This document shows positions 16,036-24,953 of a DNA stretch of 64,000 nucleotides, one piece after another. Every line of letters starts with the position of its first letter. The first letter of the stretch is position 1. The notes below the pieces were generated by a model that ran no database searches, was not told the origin of the DNA, and saw only the letters and a program-made list of their open reading frames with translations. The position numbers were made by a program, and so were the translations under genes. Source of the stretch: Nonomuraea aurantiaca. GTDB taxonomy: Bacteria; Actinomycetota; Actinomycetes; Streptosporangiales; Streptosporangiaceae. Where the stretch lies: contig NZ_JAIWNB010000012.1 of NCBI RefSeq assembly GCF_020215705.1, positions 186,001 through 250,000 of the forward strand, in the 5' to 3' direction.

Positions 16036-17685
16036 CTAGCGGGGGTGGATGGTCACCGGGCCGAAGACGGCCGTGCCCTCGCCGGACGATCCGGGCGGGG
16101 CGGCGGCGAACAGGCCGAGCTCCGCCGAGATCCAGCGCCCCTGCTCCGCCTGGAACCCCTCGAAGGCGGTGACCCATCCGTCACCCGCGTCCGTACTCGC
16201 ATCAGCGCCGTCACCAGCCCAGTGGCGGAACCGCAGCGAGCAGACCCCCGCGTCGTCGGAGTCGATCCGCAGCCCGACGGTCGCGGTCTCGTCGGGCAGC
16301 CGTGCGCTGAACCGCGTCACCTCGCCCTCATCACCGTCCTCATATGTCCGGATCTCGACGCCGACCCCGTCACGGTCGCGCGCCAATCCCACGTACGCGT
16401 AACTAGCGCCGAGCACGACCGCTCCGGCCCTGGTCCCCGGCTCATCCGCCGCCAGCCGGAGTGTGGTGGTGAACCGCGCGGCGACACCGGGCATCTGCTG
16501 GCCGAGCACCTGTGGCAGGTTCCGCAGGTTGCCCTCGTCGTTGGGCACCGCGCGCAGTCTCGCGTGACCGTCGCCGTCCAGACGCAGCAGGCCGGGAGCC
16601 GGATTCGCCTGCCAGTGCCACTGCGGCCCGAGCTCCCCCGCCTGGAAGTCGTCGTCCCGCCCCGGCTCCATCTGCCCGGCATCGACGGAGTGAGGGCCCA
16701 GCGCCGAAGCCCGTGCCGATGCCGGGTGCACGCCCGCCGCCGAATCGCGTGCCGATGCCGCGTGAAGGCCCGCCGCCGAGGCCCGCGCCGGGGCCGGGTG
16801 TTCCAGGACGGGACGTCCGTCCACCCCCATCACCGGCCACCCGTCGTCCCCCCAGCGCATCGGCTGCAGGTGGACCACCCGGCCGAACACCCCACGGTCC
16901 TGGAAGTGCAGGAACCAGTCCTCACCCTCCGGCGTGGTGACCCAGGCCCCCTGGTGCGGCCCGTTGACCGGCGTGTCACCCTGCTCCAGGACGACGCGGT
17001 CCTCGTACGGACCTGCCGGCGACCGTGACCGGAACACCGACTGCCAGCCGGTCGCGACACCTCCGGCCGGGGCGAAGATCCAGTACCAGCCGTCGCGCTT
17101 GTAGAACTTGGGACCCTCCAGCGTCGAGTAGCCGGGCAGGGCGTCCCCGTCGATGACGGTAACGGGCGTGCCGATGATCTCGCGGGCGTCGGGCGTCATC
17201 TCCACCAGCGACAGCCGGTTGCTGATGCCGCTGCGGCTCTTCGCCCACCCGAACACCAGCCAGACGCGCCCGTCGTCGTCCCAAAGCGGGCAGGGGTCGA
17301 TCACCCCGGGCCCCGGGAGCAGGAGGTGGGGCTCCGACCACGGCCCCGCCGGATCCGCCGCCGTCAGCACATGAACCCCGTGGTCGGGGTCGGGGTAGAA
17401 GATCCAGAACAGGCCGTCGTGATGCCTGATGGAGGGCGCCCACGCCCCGCCGCCGTGCCGGGGCACCGTGAAGTGCTCCGCCGGTGGCACGGCGGGCAGC
17501 GCGCGGCCGATCAGCTCCCAGCGCAGCAGATCGGGCGAGCGCAGGACGGGCAGCCCGGGCGCGCGGTTGAAGCTCGACGCGACCAGGTAGTAGGTCTCAC
17601 CGACGCGGATGACGTCCGGATCGGGCCAGTCGGCGTTGAGTACAGGGTTGCGGTACGTGAGCCGCCCGGCCGGTTCGTCTGCCAT
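16036..17685 (-). CDS. Glycoside hydrolase family 43 enzyme (beta-xylosidase / arabinofuranosidase type)
   Basis: A 549-residue cytoplasmic GH43 enzyme without signal peptide. The N-terminal five-bladed propeller (~10-325) starts with YRNPVLNADWPDPDVIRVG, whose WPDPDV carries the catalytic-base Asp. Other family blocks are GGGAWAPSIRHHDGLFWIFY, IDPCPLWDDDGRVWLVFGWA, LEGPKFYKRDGWYWIFAPAGG (acid Glu) and NGPHQGAW. A repeated Ala/Ser/His-rich linker follows (~300-335), then a C-terminal beta-sandwich (~350-549). Such enzymes release xylose or arabinose from imported oligosaccharides. ATG 17685 is chosen for its GGAG and family-length N-terminus. A LacI-type operator lies just upstream. Confidence 0.9.
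   Translation of the reverse strand: MADEPAGRLTYRNPVLNADWPDPDVIRVGETYYLVASSFNRAPGLPVLRSPDLLRWELIGRALPAVPPAEHFTVPRHGGGAWAPSIRHHDGLFWIFYPDPDHGVHVLTAADPAGPWSEPHLLLPGPGVIDPCPLWDDDGRVWLVFGWAKSRSGISNRLSLVEMTPDAREIIGTPVTVIDGDALPGYSTLEGPKFYKRDGWYWIFAPAGGVATGWQSVFRSRSPAGPYEDRVVLEQGDTPVNGPHQGAWVTTPEGEDWFLHFQDRGVFGRVVHLQPMRWGDDGWPVMGVDGRPVLEHPAPARASAAGLHAASARDSAAGVHPASARASALGPHSVDAGQMEPGRDDDFQAGELGPQWHWQANPAPGLLRLDGDGHARLRAVPNDEGNLRNLPQVLGQQMPGVAARFTTTLRLAADEPGTRAGAVVLGASYAYVGLARDRDGVGVEIRTYEDGDEGEVTRFSARLPDETATVGLRIDSDDAGVCSLRFRHWAGDGADASTDAGDGWVTAFEGFQAEQGRWISAELGLFAAAPPGSSGEGTAVFGPVTIHPR
16681..16788 (-). repeat. Three 36-bp tandem repeats in the GH43 linker
   Basis: Three in-frame 12-residue units (ARASAAGLHAAS, ARDSAAGVHPAS, ARASALGPHSVD) lie head to tail between the catalytic propeller and the C-terminal sandwich of the GH43 protein. 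The unit length keeps the frame, so copy number can change without disrupting the protein. Confidence 0.85.
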
Positions 17686-17708
17686 CTGTCCAAGCTCCCA
17701 CGGCTGGC

Positions 17709-17726
17709 TGGGAAAACGTTTCCCCA
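17709..17726. promoter_or_regulatory. LacI-family operator upstream of the GH43 gene
   Basis: TGGGAAAACGTTTCCCCA is an 18-bp near-perfect palindrome centred on the CG step that LacI/GalR-family regulators favour. It lies 24 bp upstream of the GH43 start codon, where it would block transcription. It differs from the CebR sites at 47578 and 47708, so a different LacI-type regulator, not in this window, is expected. Confidence 0.75.
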
Positions 17727-17830
17727 TTATTCTGGCACGCCCGCCGTCGCCGCTCCGGTCCAGATCCGATTCAACGGTTCGGCCCCTCGGCCCGTCTATG
17801 CCGTGACGGACCAAGGAAAGGCACAGGCCA

Positions 17831-18331
17831 TTGGAAGACATTTCGCGCTTCGAGGACTTCGTCGCGGAACGGGCCGATGCCCTGCTGCGCTACGGATACC
17901 TGCTCAGCGGCAACCCGCACGACGCGGCCGACCTCACCCAGGAGGCGCTGATCCGGCTGCACCGCGCCTGGCCACGGGTGCGCCAGAAGCAGGCCCCTGA
18001 GAGCTACACCAGGATGATCATGGCCAGGCTGCACATCAGCGTGTGGCGGCTGCGCAGGCGTGAGCGGCTCGACTGGGCGCTGCCCGAGACCGCCCAGCTC
18101 GACGTGCTGCCCTCCGGCATCGAGCAGGACCTGTGGCAGGCGCTCGCCGGCCTGCCGCGCAAGCAGCGGGCCGTACTGGTCCTGCGTTACTACGAGGACC
18201 TCGCCGACGAGGAGATCGCCGGCGTGCTCGGCATCTCCCGGGGGACCGTACGCAGCCACGCGTCGCTCGGCCTGGCCAAGCTCCGTTCCACCGTGCCCCA
18301 TCCCTCAGCGATCGACGGGAGCATCGCATGA
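17831..18331 (+). CDS. SigE-family ECF RNA polymerase sigma factor
   Basis: A 166-residue sigma-70 ECF protein of the actinobacterial SigE family. The sigma-2 region covers residues ~5-75 (FVAERADALLRYGYLLSGN, DAADLTQEALIRLHRAW). The sigma-4 HTH covers ~105-155 (LAGLPRKQRAVLVLRYYEDL, IAGVLGISRGTVRSHASLGL). The start is TTG 17831 with AAGGAAAGG 10 bp upstream. The stop overlaps the next start as ATGA, so sigma factor and partner are co-translated. Confidence 0.9.
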   Translation: MEDISRFEDFVAERADALLRYGYLLSGNPHDAADLTQEALIRLHRAWPRVRQKQAPESYTRMIMARLHISVWRLRRRERLDWALPETAQLDVLPSGIEQDLWQALAGLPRKQRAVLVLRYYEDLADEEIAGVLGISRGTVRSHASLGLAKLRSTVPHPSAIDGSIA

Positions 18332-19449
18332 CCGACCAGTTGGAATCCCGTCTGCGTTCGACCCTCGGCCACGCCGCCGAGCATGCGCCGAAGGCGCCTT
18401 CCGGGCTGCCTACCGAGGTCGTCTCGCGGTCGCGGCGGCGCAGGACGCGCAGCCAGGCCCTCGTCGCGGCATTGGCCGTCACCGCCGTGGCCCTGCCGGT
18501 CACGCTGACGGCCACCGGCGGACAGGAGGGTGACGTCGTCGCCACCGGCACCATCGACCCAGGCCACCGCATCCCGAGTGCCATGGACGGCAAGACCCCG
18601 CTGGGCGAGCGTCTGGGGATCGACAACCCGTCCGAGGAACGGCCCCTGACCCTCTGGTACGCCAAGGGGAAGACGGGCATGTTCCTCTGCCATTCCTACG
18701 AGAGCAGGACCGGCGTCACAACGGAAGGGTGCGGCAAGCCGCTCGACGACCGGAAGGCCACCGATCAGGGTTCGACCAACTCGTTCCCTTATCCGTCCAC
18801 GGGCGTGGTGATGCACTTCGGCACCGCGCGGCCCGAGGTCGCCCGCGTCACCGCCCTGTTCAAGGGTGGCGACCGGGCGACCGGGACGATCCACCGGCCG
18901 AAGGGCGCCCCCCAGGGCATCTGGACCGTGTCCGTGCCCACGAGCGAGACGGTGACGGCGTTCGAGTTCGCGGATGCCAAGGGCCGGACCGTGGCACGGG
19001 TCAGGAGCAAGCCCGAAGTCTTCCCCGAGGAGAAGGCCCAGCCGGTCGGCCCCGAAGTGCGGATGACCGGCGGTCTCTCCGTAGGTCTCTACAAGGTGCC
19101 GGGCGAGACGCTGCTCTGGAAGCTGGACGGACAGACCGTTGTCATGCATCTCGTCGAGCCCGACCACCTGATGACCGACATGGACGGCAAGAAGTACCCC
19201 GTGGAGATGACTGAGCACGACAAGCGCTGGTTGGGCATCGCGAGCGCGCAGACCGCCCGGGTCACCCTGCTCTTCGGCGACGGGCAGTCCGTGTCGGCCG
19301 CCACCCGGCCGGACCCGTGGAACCTCGGCATCCGCTTGTTCGGCGGAAGGCACGATCGTGCCCGCAGCATCATCTACGAACGCTTCCAGATCATCGGCTA
19401 CGACGACGCGGGCGTGGAGATCTGGCGGCAGACCCAAGAAAAGCACTGA
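18328..19449 (+). CDS. Membrane-anchored partner of the SigE-family sigma factor (putative anti-sigma or hypothetical)
   Basis: A 373-residue protein starting MTDQLESRLRSTLGHAAEHA. An N-terminal cytoplasmic segment (~1-45, with the basic RSRRRRTRSQ) leads into one membrane helix (~46-65, ALVAALAVTAVALPVTLTAT) and a long extracytoplasmic domain (~66-373). This is the topology of proteins that sequester SigE-family sigma factors. No zinc (HxxxCxxC) anti-sigma motif is present. The extracytoplasmic part has two Cys close together (FLCHSYESRTGVTTEGCG) and no recognised domain. Translational coupling to the sigma gene supports a regulatory pairing; the function is inferred. Confidence 0.65.
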   Translation: MTDQLESRLRSTLGHAAEHAPKAPSGLPTEVVSRSRRRRTRSQALVAALAVTAVALPVTLTATGGQEGDVVATGTIDPGHRIPSAMDGKTPLGERLGIDNPSEERPLTLWYAKGKTGMFLCHSYESRTGVTTEGCGKPLDDRKATDQGSTNSFPYPSTGVVMHFGTARPEVARVTALFKGGDRATGTIHRPKGAPQGIWTVSVPTSETVTAFEFADAKGRTVARVRSKPEVFPEEKAQPVGPEVRMTGGLSVGLYKVPGETLLWKLDGQTVVMHLVEPDHLMTDMDGKKYPVEMTEHDKRWLGIASAQTARVTLLFGDGQSVSAATRPDPWNLGIRLFGGRHDRARSIIYERFQIIGYDDAGVEIWRQTQEKH

Positions 19450-19457
19450 ACAGGGTT

Positions 19458-20702
19458 TCAGCGCTGAAAGGCGCCGGCGTTCGGGGCGGTGGGCAGGCCC
19501 GCGATGTCCGTTCCGCCCGACGCCCGGCCGAACCACGCGGCACCGAGCCGGACGCCCCGGCCCAGCGCCGGCGAGCCGGGCCGCAGGTGGAGGTCCGTAC
19601 GGGAGACGAAGCGGGGGTCCGCCTTCACCGACCTGGGTCCCAGCTTGAACGCGTACGTCCGCCCCTTGTACACGCCGCCCGCGTCGTCGGCGCCCTTCCC
19701 GTCCTCGTACCCGGCCTCGCCGCCGACCGAGATCGCGTTGTTGCGCAGCTTGAGTATCGACGGCGAGCACCCGCCGTGGCAGGACCAGCCGATCGTCTCG
19801 CGCGCGGGCAGGTAGACCGAGTTGTGCACCGCGATGGTCCCCGTCACCGGGCCGACGATGTGCTGGGCGCCACGGGTGATCAGGAACGATCCATGCTTGC
19901 GCGAGGAGGTGACCACGTTGAAGGCGAACACGTTCCCGGCGGCCGTCTTGCCCTTGCGGGCGCCGAGCTCGGTGAACGTCTCGTTGTCGCGGGCGGTGTT
20001 GTGCGTGATGAGGTTGCGGTCGCCGTCGAAGATCTCGACCGCCGCCCCGTCGAAGCCGTAGTCGTTGCTCGGCGCGTAGCTGCCGGTGATGGTGTTGCCC
20101 GTCACCGTGTTGTCGTCGCCGTTCAGCAGCACGCCGAACGCCCCGGAGTCGTTGTCGGGCTCGGAGTCGTTCACGCTCATCCGGGCGTTGGACGTCAGCG
20201 TGCTGTCCCTGATGATGTTGCGGGAGCCGCCGGGAGGGACCAGCACGCCGGCGATGTTGCGGTCGGCCCGTACGCCGACGAGCTCGTTGCCGTCGCCGCT
20301 CAGCTCGAATCCCGCCCATTGGCAGCCGGAGGCGCGCAGGCCGCTGATGCGCCAGTGGTTGCCGGTCACGACGACGCAGTTGCCGTCCATGCCGGAGATC
20401 TTCGCCATGGGCCCGGTCCCGTACGGCTGGATGACGATGGGTTTGGCCGCCGTGCCCTTGGCGGACAGAGTGAGCGTCCCGGTCCACTTGCTGCCGCGCT
20501 TGACGCTGACCGCGTCGCCGGGTTTCAGGTCGGCGGCGCCGATCTTCTCGAGTGACTTCCACGGTTTGGTGGCGCTGGTCCCAGCAGCCGAGTCGTCGCC
20601 CGTCCGCGAATCGACGTAGTAGGTGGTGCCCGCGCGGGCGAGAGCCGAAGCCGGCAGGGCGGGCGCGAGCGAGGCGATGACGGCCACGGAGAGCAACCTC
20701 AT
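19458..20702 (-). CDS. Secreted right-handed parallel beta-helix protein
   Basis: A 414-residue secreted protein with a signal peptide at residues 1 to ~25 (LLSVAVIASLAPALPASALA). The mature part starts TTYYVDSRTGDDSAAGTSATKPWKSLEK, the usual opening of polysaccharide-lyase/PbH1-type beta-helix proteins. Repeated strand-turn units follow (WRISGLRASGCQWAGFELSG, NTVTGNTITGSYAPSNDYGFDGAAVEIFDG, LITHNTARDNETF). Such proteins are often polysaccharide lyases or glycan-binding hydrolases, but no catalytic set could be assigned. It is convergent with the sigma-factor operon, with 8 bp between stop codons. Confidence 0.8.
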   Translation of the reverse strand: MRLLSVAVIASLAPALPASALARAGTTYYVDSRTGDDSAAGTSATKPWKSLEKIGAADLKPGDAVSVKRGSKWTGTLTLSAKGTAAKPIVIQPYGTGPMAKISGMDGNCVVVTGNHWRISGLRASGCQWAGFELSGDGNELVGVRADRNIAGVLVPPGGSRNIIRDSTLTSNARMSVNDSEPDNDSGAFGVLLNGDDNTVTGNTITGSYAPSNDYGFDGAAVEIFDGDRNLITHNTARDNETFTELGARKGKTAAGNVFAFNVVTSSRKHGSFLITRGAQHIVGPVTGTIAVHNSVYLPARETIGWSCHGGCSPSILKLRNNAISVGGEAGYEDGKGADDAGGVYKGRTYAFKLGPRSVKADPRFVSRTDLHLRPGSPALGRGVRLGAAWFGRASGGTDIAGLPTAPNAGAFQR

Positions 20703-20762
20703 GCGAACACACCACTATCTAGTTTAAATCTGAACGATGGGGGGGTCGCCCACGCTAGCGCG

Positions 20763-22538
20763 TCATCGGGTGAGGCGCCAGACACGCAACGAAGGACCAT
20801 CACCCGGCAGCACATCGGTGTCAGAAGCGTTATAAACCCCTGCCGCCCGGGTGGGAAGGGGAAGAGGCCGGCCCGGCGCCCTGCGCGCGCACACCAGCAG
20901 CGACTCGTCGGCGGCCTCCCGGAGGAAGACCAGGCAGTCGGCGTCGGCGTGCAGCCACCGCAGCCCGCCGTGGCGCAGCGCGGGCTCGGCCCGGCGCAGG
21001 CCGAGCAGCTCCTGGTAGGCGGCCAGCGTCCCGAGATCCTGGTCGGCGGGCCGGTTCCAGGGCATGGGGGTACGCGCGTGCTCGCCGTTCACCCCGGTCA
21101 GCCCGAACTCGCTGCCCGCGAACACCATCGGCGTGCCCGGCAGCGTGGCCTGCAGCCCGAGCGCGACGAGGTGGCGCTCGGCCGAGCCGGTCACGGTGCG
21201 GATGCGCGGCGAGTCGTGCGAGTCGAGCAGTTGCCAGGAGTGCGTCTGCGAGCGCCACGACAGGTGGGAGGCGAAGGCGCGGAACGTCGCGTACGTCTGG
21301 AGTCCGTCACGCGACGGCACCCCGCCGGGCACCCCGAGGAAGTTCGCCAGTTCCAGGTCGGGCGAGCGCAGCCAGGCCCACACCGGCCGGGTGAAGCCGC
21401 CGTAGTTCATCGTGCCGTGCCAGCCGTCGCGGTCCAGGTCGGGCGAGGCGTCATGGCAGTGCTCGGCGATGAGCGCCGCGCCGGGCCCGATCTCGCGCCG
21501 CAGCAGGGCGGCGATCTCGTGGTTGTGGTCGTCGCGGCCGTGCCTGCCGGTCATGTTCGCGACGTCGACGCGCCAGCCGTCGAGCGGGCCGAGCCACTTC
21601 TTCAGTATGGCCGGAATCCGGGCCCGCACCAGGTCGCCGCCCCAGTTGAGCTTGGGCAGCGACCTGACCCCGTACCAGGACTCGTAGTCGCCGGTGGCGG
21701 GGTCGAAGTAGAACATCTCCCGCTCGGGCGCGCCCACATCGGACATCGCGGCGGTGAACCAGGGGTGCGTCCGGCCGCAGTGGTTGGTGGTGATGTCGCC
21801 GATCAGCCGCATGCCGCGCGCGTGCAGCGCGTCGGCGAGCCGGTGCAGCGCCTCGTCGCCGCCGAGCAGCGGGTCGACGCGGTCGAAGTCGGCGGCGTCG
21901 TAGCGGTGGTTGGAGCGGGCCGGGAAGATCGGCGTCAGGTAGACGGTGTCCGCGCCGAGCGCCTGGACGTGGTCAAGACGCTCCACGATGCCGTCGAGGT
22001 CGCCACCGTAGAACTGCTGGGACGTGCCGGGGCCCGAGGGGATGACCGGGTCGCGGTCCCAGTCACGTGGCAGTGCCCAGTCCGGTAGCTCCCGCATCGG
22101 CCTGGACCTGGCGAAGCGGTCCGGGAAGATCTGGTAGACGATCGCGTCGGCCAGCCACGGGGGCGGCGTCTCGTGGCAGACCAGCCGGAAGTCGGTGGCG
22201 TCGGTGACGTCGTGCGTGACGAGCCCGGCGGCGGTCAGCCACGCCTGGCCGCCCGTGGTGTGCAGGAGGAAGCGGTAGGGGGTGACCGGGTTGGCGGCGA
22301 CAAGATCCGCGCGCCACCAGACGTCCGTCTCGCCATAGCCACCAACAAAGCCAACGGTGTCGGGAGAGGCGGCGGTGAAGCGGGGTTCGCCGTCCCGGAC
22401 CGTACGGACGTGCACACCGGTGATCCCGGCGGACAGCGGCGCCCGCAGCCGGACCGTCACCGTCGAGCCGGGCGCCGGCGCCTGGGTGGAGACGTACAGA
22501 GCGGAGCCGTCGTGATGCGGCTCGCCGAGGAAGCGCAA
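20763..22538 (-). CDS. GH13 alpha-glucan hydrolase (neopullulanase/maltogenic amylase type)
   Basis: A 591-residue cytoplasmic GH13 enzyme. Residues ~1-115 form an N-terminal beta-sandwich (CBM34-like), and the (beta/alpha)8 barrel begins at AIVYQIFPDRFARS. Conserved region II (GWRVDVANMTG, nucleophile Asp), region III (LIAEHCHDAS, acid/base Glu) and region IV (LLDSHDSPR, transition-state Asp) are intact, as is region I (IGDITTNHCGRTH). It likely cleaves imported maltodextrins or branched fragments. The start is TTG 22538, six bases after the malG stop, so it is the last gene of a malE-malF-malG operon. Confidence 0.9.
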   Translation of the reverse strand: MRFLGEPHHDGSALYVSTQAPAPGSTVTVRLRAPLSAGITGVHVRTVRDGEPRFTAASPDTVGFVGGYGETDVWWRADLVAANPVTPYRFLLHTTGGQAWLTAAGLVTHDVTDATDFRLVCHETPPPWLADAIVYQIFPDRFARSRPMRELPDWALPRDWDRDPVIPSGPGTSQQFYGGDLDGIVERLDHVQALGADTVYLTPIFPARSNHRYDAADFDRVDPLLGGDEALHRLADALHARGMRLIGDITTNHCGRTHPWFTAAMSDVGAPEREMFYFDPATGDYESWYGVRSLPKLNWGGDLVRARIPAILKKWLGPLDGWRVDVANMTGRHGRDDHNHEIAALLRREIGPGAALIAEHCHDASPDLDRDGWHGTMNYGGFTRPVWAWLRSPDLELANFLGVPGGVPSRDGLQTYATFRAFASHLSWRSQTHSWQLLDSHDSPRIRTVTGSAERHLVALGLQATLPGTPMVFAGSEFGLTGVNGEHARTPMPWNRPADQDLGTLAAYQELLGLRRAEPALRHGGLRWLHADADCLVFLREAADESLLVCARRAPGRPLPLPTRAAGVYNASDTDVLPGDGPSLRVWRLTR

Positions 22539-22544
22539 TGAGAC

Positions 22545-23384
22545 CTATCCCTTGACGGCCCCGGCCGTGAGCCCGGAGACGATGTACTTCTGCAACCACA
22601 GGAACACACCGACCGTGGGGACGGCGGTGAGCAGCGTGGCCGCGGCGAACATGCCGAAGTTGGCGTTGCGCTGGTCCCCCGCGATCATCCCGTACATGCC
22701 CACGGCCAGCGTCTTGCTCTCGGGGTCGCGCAGGAAGACGTTGGCCATGATGAACTCGCTCATCGTGCCGATGAAGGCCAGCAGCGCGGTGACCGCGAGG
22801 ATCGGCGTGACCAGCGGCATGATGACCCGCCAGAAGATCTGCGCGTGCGTGGCGCCGTCGACCGTGGCCGCCTCGTCCAGTTCCGTGGGGACGGTGTCGA
22901 GGAAGCCCTTCATCAGCCACGTGTTCACGCCCAGCGCGCCGCCCAGGTAGAGCAGCATGAGCCCCCACACGGTGTTGAACCCGAACGCGGGATAGAGCTC
23001 GGTCACCTTGGTGAAGATCATGAAGATCGTCACGATGGCGAGGAACTGCGGGAACATCTGGATGAGCAGCAGCGCCAGCAGCCCGACCCGGCGCCCCCGG
23101 AAGCGCATCCGGCTGAAGGCGTAGGCGGCGAACATCGACAGCAGCAGGCTGACGAACGACGACGTCAGCGCGACGAACACCGAGTTGATGAACCACCTGG
23201 CGAACGGATACCGGTCGGAGGTGAACAGGTCGGCGAAGTTCCCGAGGCTCGCTCCGGTCGGCAGCAGGTCGGTGGAGGCCAGCGTGCCCAGCGGGTTGAT
23301 CGCGGCGGAGACCACGAACAGGATCGGGAAGAGCGCGAACGCGCACACCACCAGCACGAACACGTGCCGCAGCGCGAGTCTCAT
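22545..23384 (-). CDS. malG: Maltodextrin ABC transporter permease MalG
   Basis: A 279-residue inner-membrane permease with six predicted membrane helices. It starts MRLALRHVFVLVVCAFALFPIL. The cytoplasmic EAA loop that contacts the ATPase is clear (PTELDEAATVDGATHAQIFWRVIMPLV), and the C-terminus GLTAGAVKG is typical of MalG. ATG 23384 has an AGGAGGAGGT ribosome-binding site and overlaps the malF stop by four bases. Confidence 0.92.
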   Translation of the reverse strand: MRLALRHVFVLVVCAFALFPILFVVSAAINPLGTLASTDLLPTGASLGNFADLFTSDRYPFARWFINSVFVALTSSFVSLLLSMFAAYAFSRMRFRGRRVGLLALLLIQMFPQFLAIVTIFMIFTKVTELYPAFGFNTVWGLMLLYLGGALGVNTWLMKGFLDTVPTELDEAATVDGATHAQIFWRVIMPLVTPILAVTALLAFIGTMSEFIMANVFLRDPESKTLAVGMYGMIAGDQRNANFGMFAAATLLTAVPTVGVFLWLQKYIVSGLTAGAVKG

Positions 23385-24949
23385 GCGTAGACCTCCTCCT
23401 GTCTGCGGGTCCGGCGGAAGGCCACCGCGGAGATGATCGCCACGATCGCGAAGATGAACACCGAGATCGAGGCAGCGAAGCCGAACTGGGCGCCATAGGT
23501 GCCGAACGCCAGCCGGAAGGTGTAGGTGATCAGCAGGTCGGTGGCCCCCACCTGCGGGCTCTCCGCCGGGAACGGGCCGCCCTCGCTGGTGAGCGCGATC
23601 GCGTTGAAGTTGTTGAAGTTGTAGGCGAACGACGAGATCAGCAGTGGCGTCAGCGCCACCAGCAGCAGCGGCAGCGTCACCTTGCGGAAGCCCTGCCAGG
23701 GCGTCGCCCCGTCGATGGAGGCCGCCTCGGTCAGCTCGCGCGGGATGGCCTGCAGCGCACCCGTGGTCACCAGGAACATGTACGGAAAGCCCAGCCAGAG
23801 GTTGACCAGGATGACCGCGAACCGGGCGGTGGACGGCTGCCCCATCCAGTCGACGTCCAGCCCGAAGAGCTGGTTGATCAACCCGAAGTCGCGGTTGAAC
23901 ATGTCCCGCCAGACCAGCAGCATCGCGAAGGAGGGCATCGCGTACGGCAGGATCAGCGCGATCCGGTAGAAGCGGGTGCCGCGCATGCGCGGGTGGTGCA
24001 GCGCCAGCGCCACGGCCATGCCGAGCGCGAACGTGGCCCCCACGGAGGCCAGCGCGAACACCACGTTCCACCCGAAGACACCGATGAAGTAGCCGGAGAT
24101 CGTGGGGTTCGTCAGGACGCGGCTGAAGTTCGCGAAGCCGACGCTCACCTGCCAGCCCTGCGCGAGGTGCGCGCCCGTGGCGTTGACGAAGTAGCCCTGT
24201 CCCTCGTCGGCCTTCCACCGGTCGCCCTCGCCCTGGACGCAGTCGCAGCGCGCGTCGTAGACCAGCGCCGAGCGTCCCTCGACCGCGCGGCTCAGTCCGT
24301 TCGCCTTGATCAGGCCGCCGCGGGTCGGTACGGCCAGCGCCGCGATCTGCTGCGCCCTGGCCGCCGCCTGCGGTGCCGTCAGTACGGTGAAGCCGGGCGC
24401 CCGCAGCACCTTGCCCGTCACGCCCACCTGGGCGCCGGGCACCGGCGCGAGCCCGGCCGGGTCGCCCGCCTGGACCTGCTTGGTCTTGGGGTCCACGAGG
24501 AGGAAGACCAGCCGGTCGCCCTTCAGCGCCGTGGTCAGGCTGTACTCGGGCGAGCCGGGCGCCTGCCGTACGGAGCCGGTCTCGATCGCCGTGATGGCGG
24601 CCTGCTTGTCGCCGCGGTGGCCGTCGCCGAAGTTCGTGAACGCGGTGCTCACCGTGTAGAGGACCGGGAACACCTGGAAGGCGATCAGGAAGACGGTGCC
24701 GGGGATCAGGTACTTGGCCGGGATGAAGCGGCGGGTCAGGTAGAGGTAGGCGATGGCCGCGGTGGCCAGGCCGAGGACCACCAGGGCGGGCCACGACCCG
24801 GCGGCGACCAGGGGCGGCGCCGCGTACACCAGGAGCGCCGCCGCCACCGCGAGCACCACGACCCTGCTGACCAGGAACGCCGTGGTGATCTCGCGGCGGG
24901 GCCGCGGGGGAGCATGGGATCCCGCGGCCGCACGCACGTCCAGGGACAT
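23381..24949 (-). CDS. malF: Maltodextrin ABC transporter permease MalF
   Basis: A 522-residue permease. Two N-terminal helices are followed by a further helix (KYLIPGTVFLIAFQVFPVLYTV) and then a large extracytoplasmic loop (~110-275), the counterpart of the MalF P2 loop that docks the binding protein. The transmembrane domain and EAA loop (PRELTEAASIDGATPWQGFRKVTLPLL) come after it. It lies four bases after malE and overlaps malG. No ATP-binding gene is in the operon, so a shared MsiK-type ATPase is expected, as in Streptomyces. Confidence 0.92.
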   Translation of the reverse strand: MSLDVRAAAGSHAPPRPRREITTAFLVSRVVVLAVAAALLVYAAPPLVAAGSWPALVVLGLATAAIAYLYLTRRFIPAKYLIPGTVFLIAFQVFPVLYTVSTAFTNFGDGHRGDKQAAITAIETGSVRQAPGSPEYSLTTALKGDRLVFLLVDPKTKQVQAGDPAGLAPVPGAQVGVTGKVLRAPGFTVLTAPQAAARAQQIAALAVPTRGGLIKANGLSRAVEGRSALVYDARCDCVQGEGDRWKADEGQGYFVNATGAHLAQGWQVSVGFANFSRVLTNPTISGYFIGVFGWNVVFALASVGATFALGMAVALALHHPRMRGTRFYRIALILPYAMPSFAMLLVWRDMFNRDFGLINQLFGLDVDWMGQPSTARFAVILVNLWLGFPYMFLVTTGALQAIPRELTEAASIDGATPWQGFRKVTLPLLLVALTPLLISSFAYNFNNFNAIALTSEGGPFPAESPQVGATDLLITYTFRLAFGTYGAQFGFAASISVFIFAIVAIISAVAFRRTRRQEEVYA

Positions 24950-24953
24950 GACG

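Noticed and set aside
17709..17726. GH43 operator as a CebR site
   Set aside because: TGGGAAAACGTTTCCCCA differs from the CebR palindrome TGGGAGCGCTCCCA in its core; it is LacI-like but another family member is expected.
22545..24794. A 749-codon minus-strand frame spanning malF and malG
   Set aside because: Only its C-terminal 279 codons (malG) are real; the rest is an out-of-frame reading of malF.
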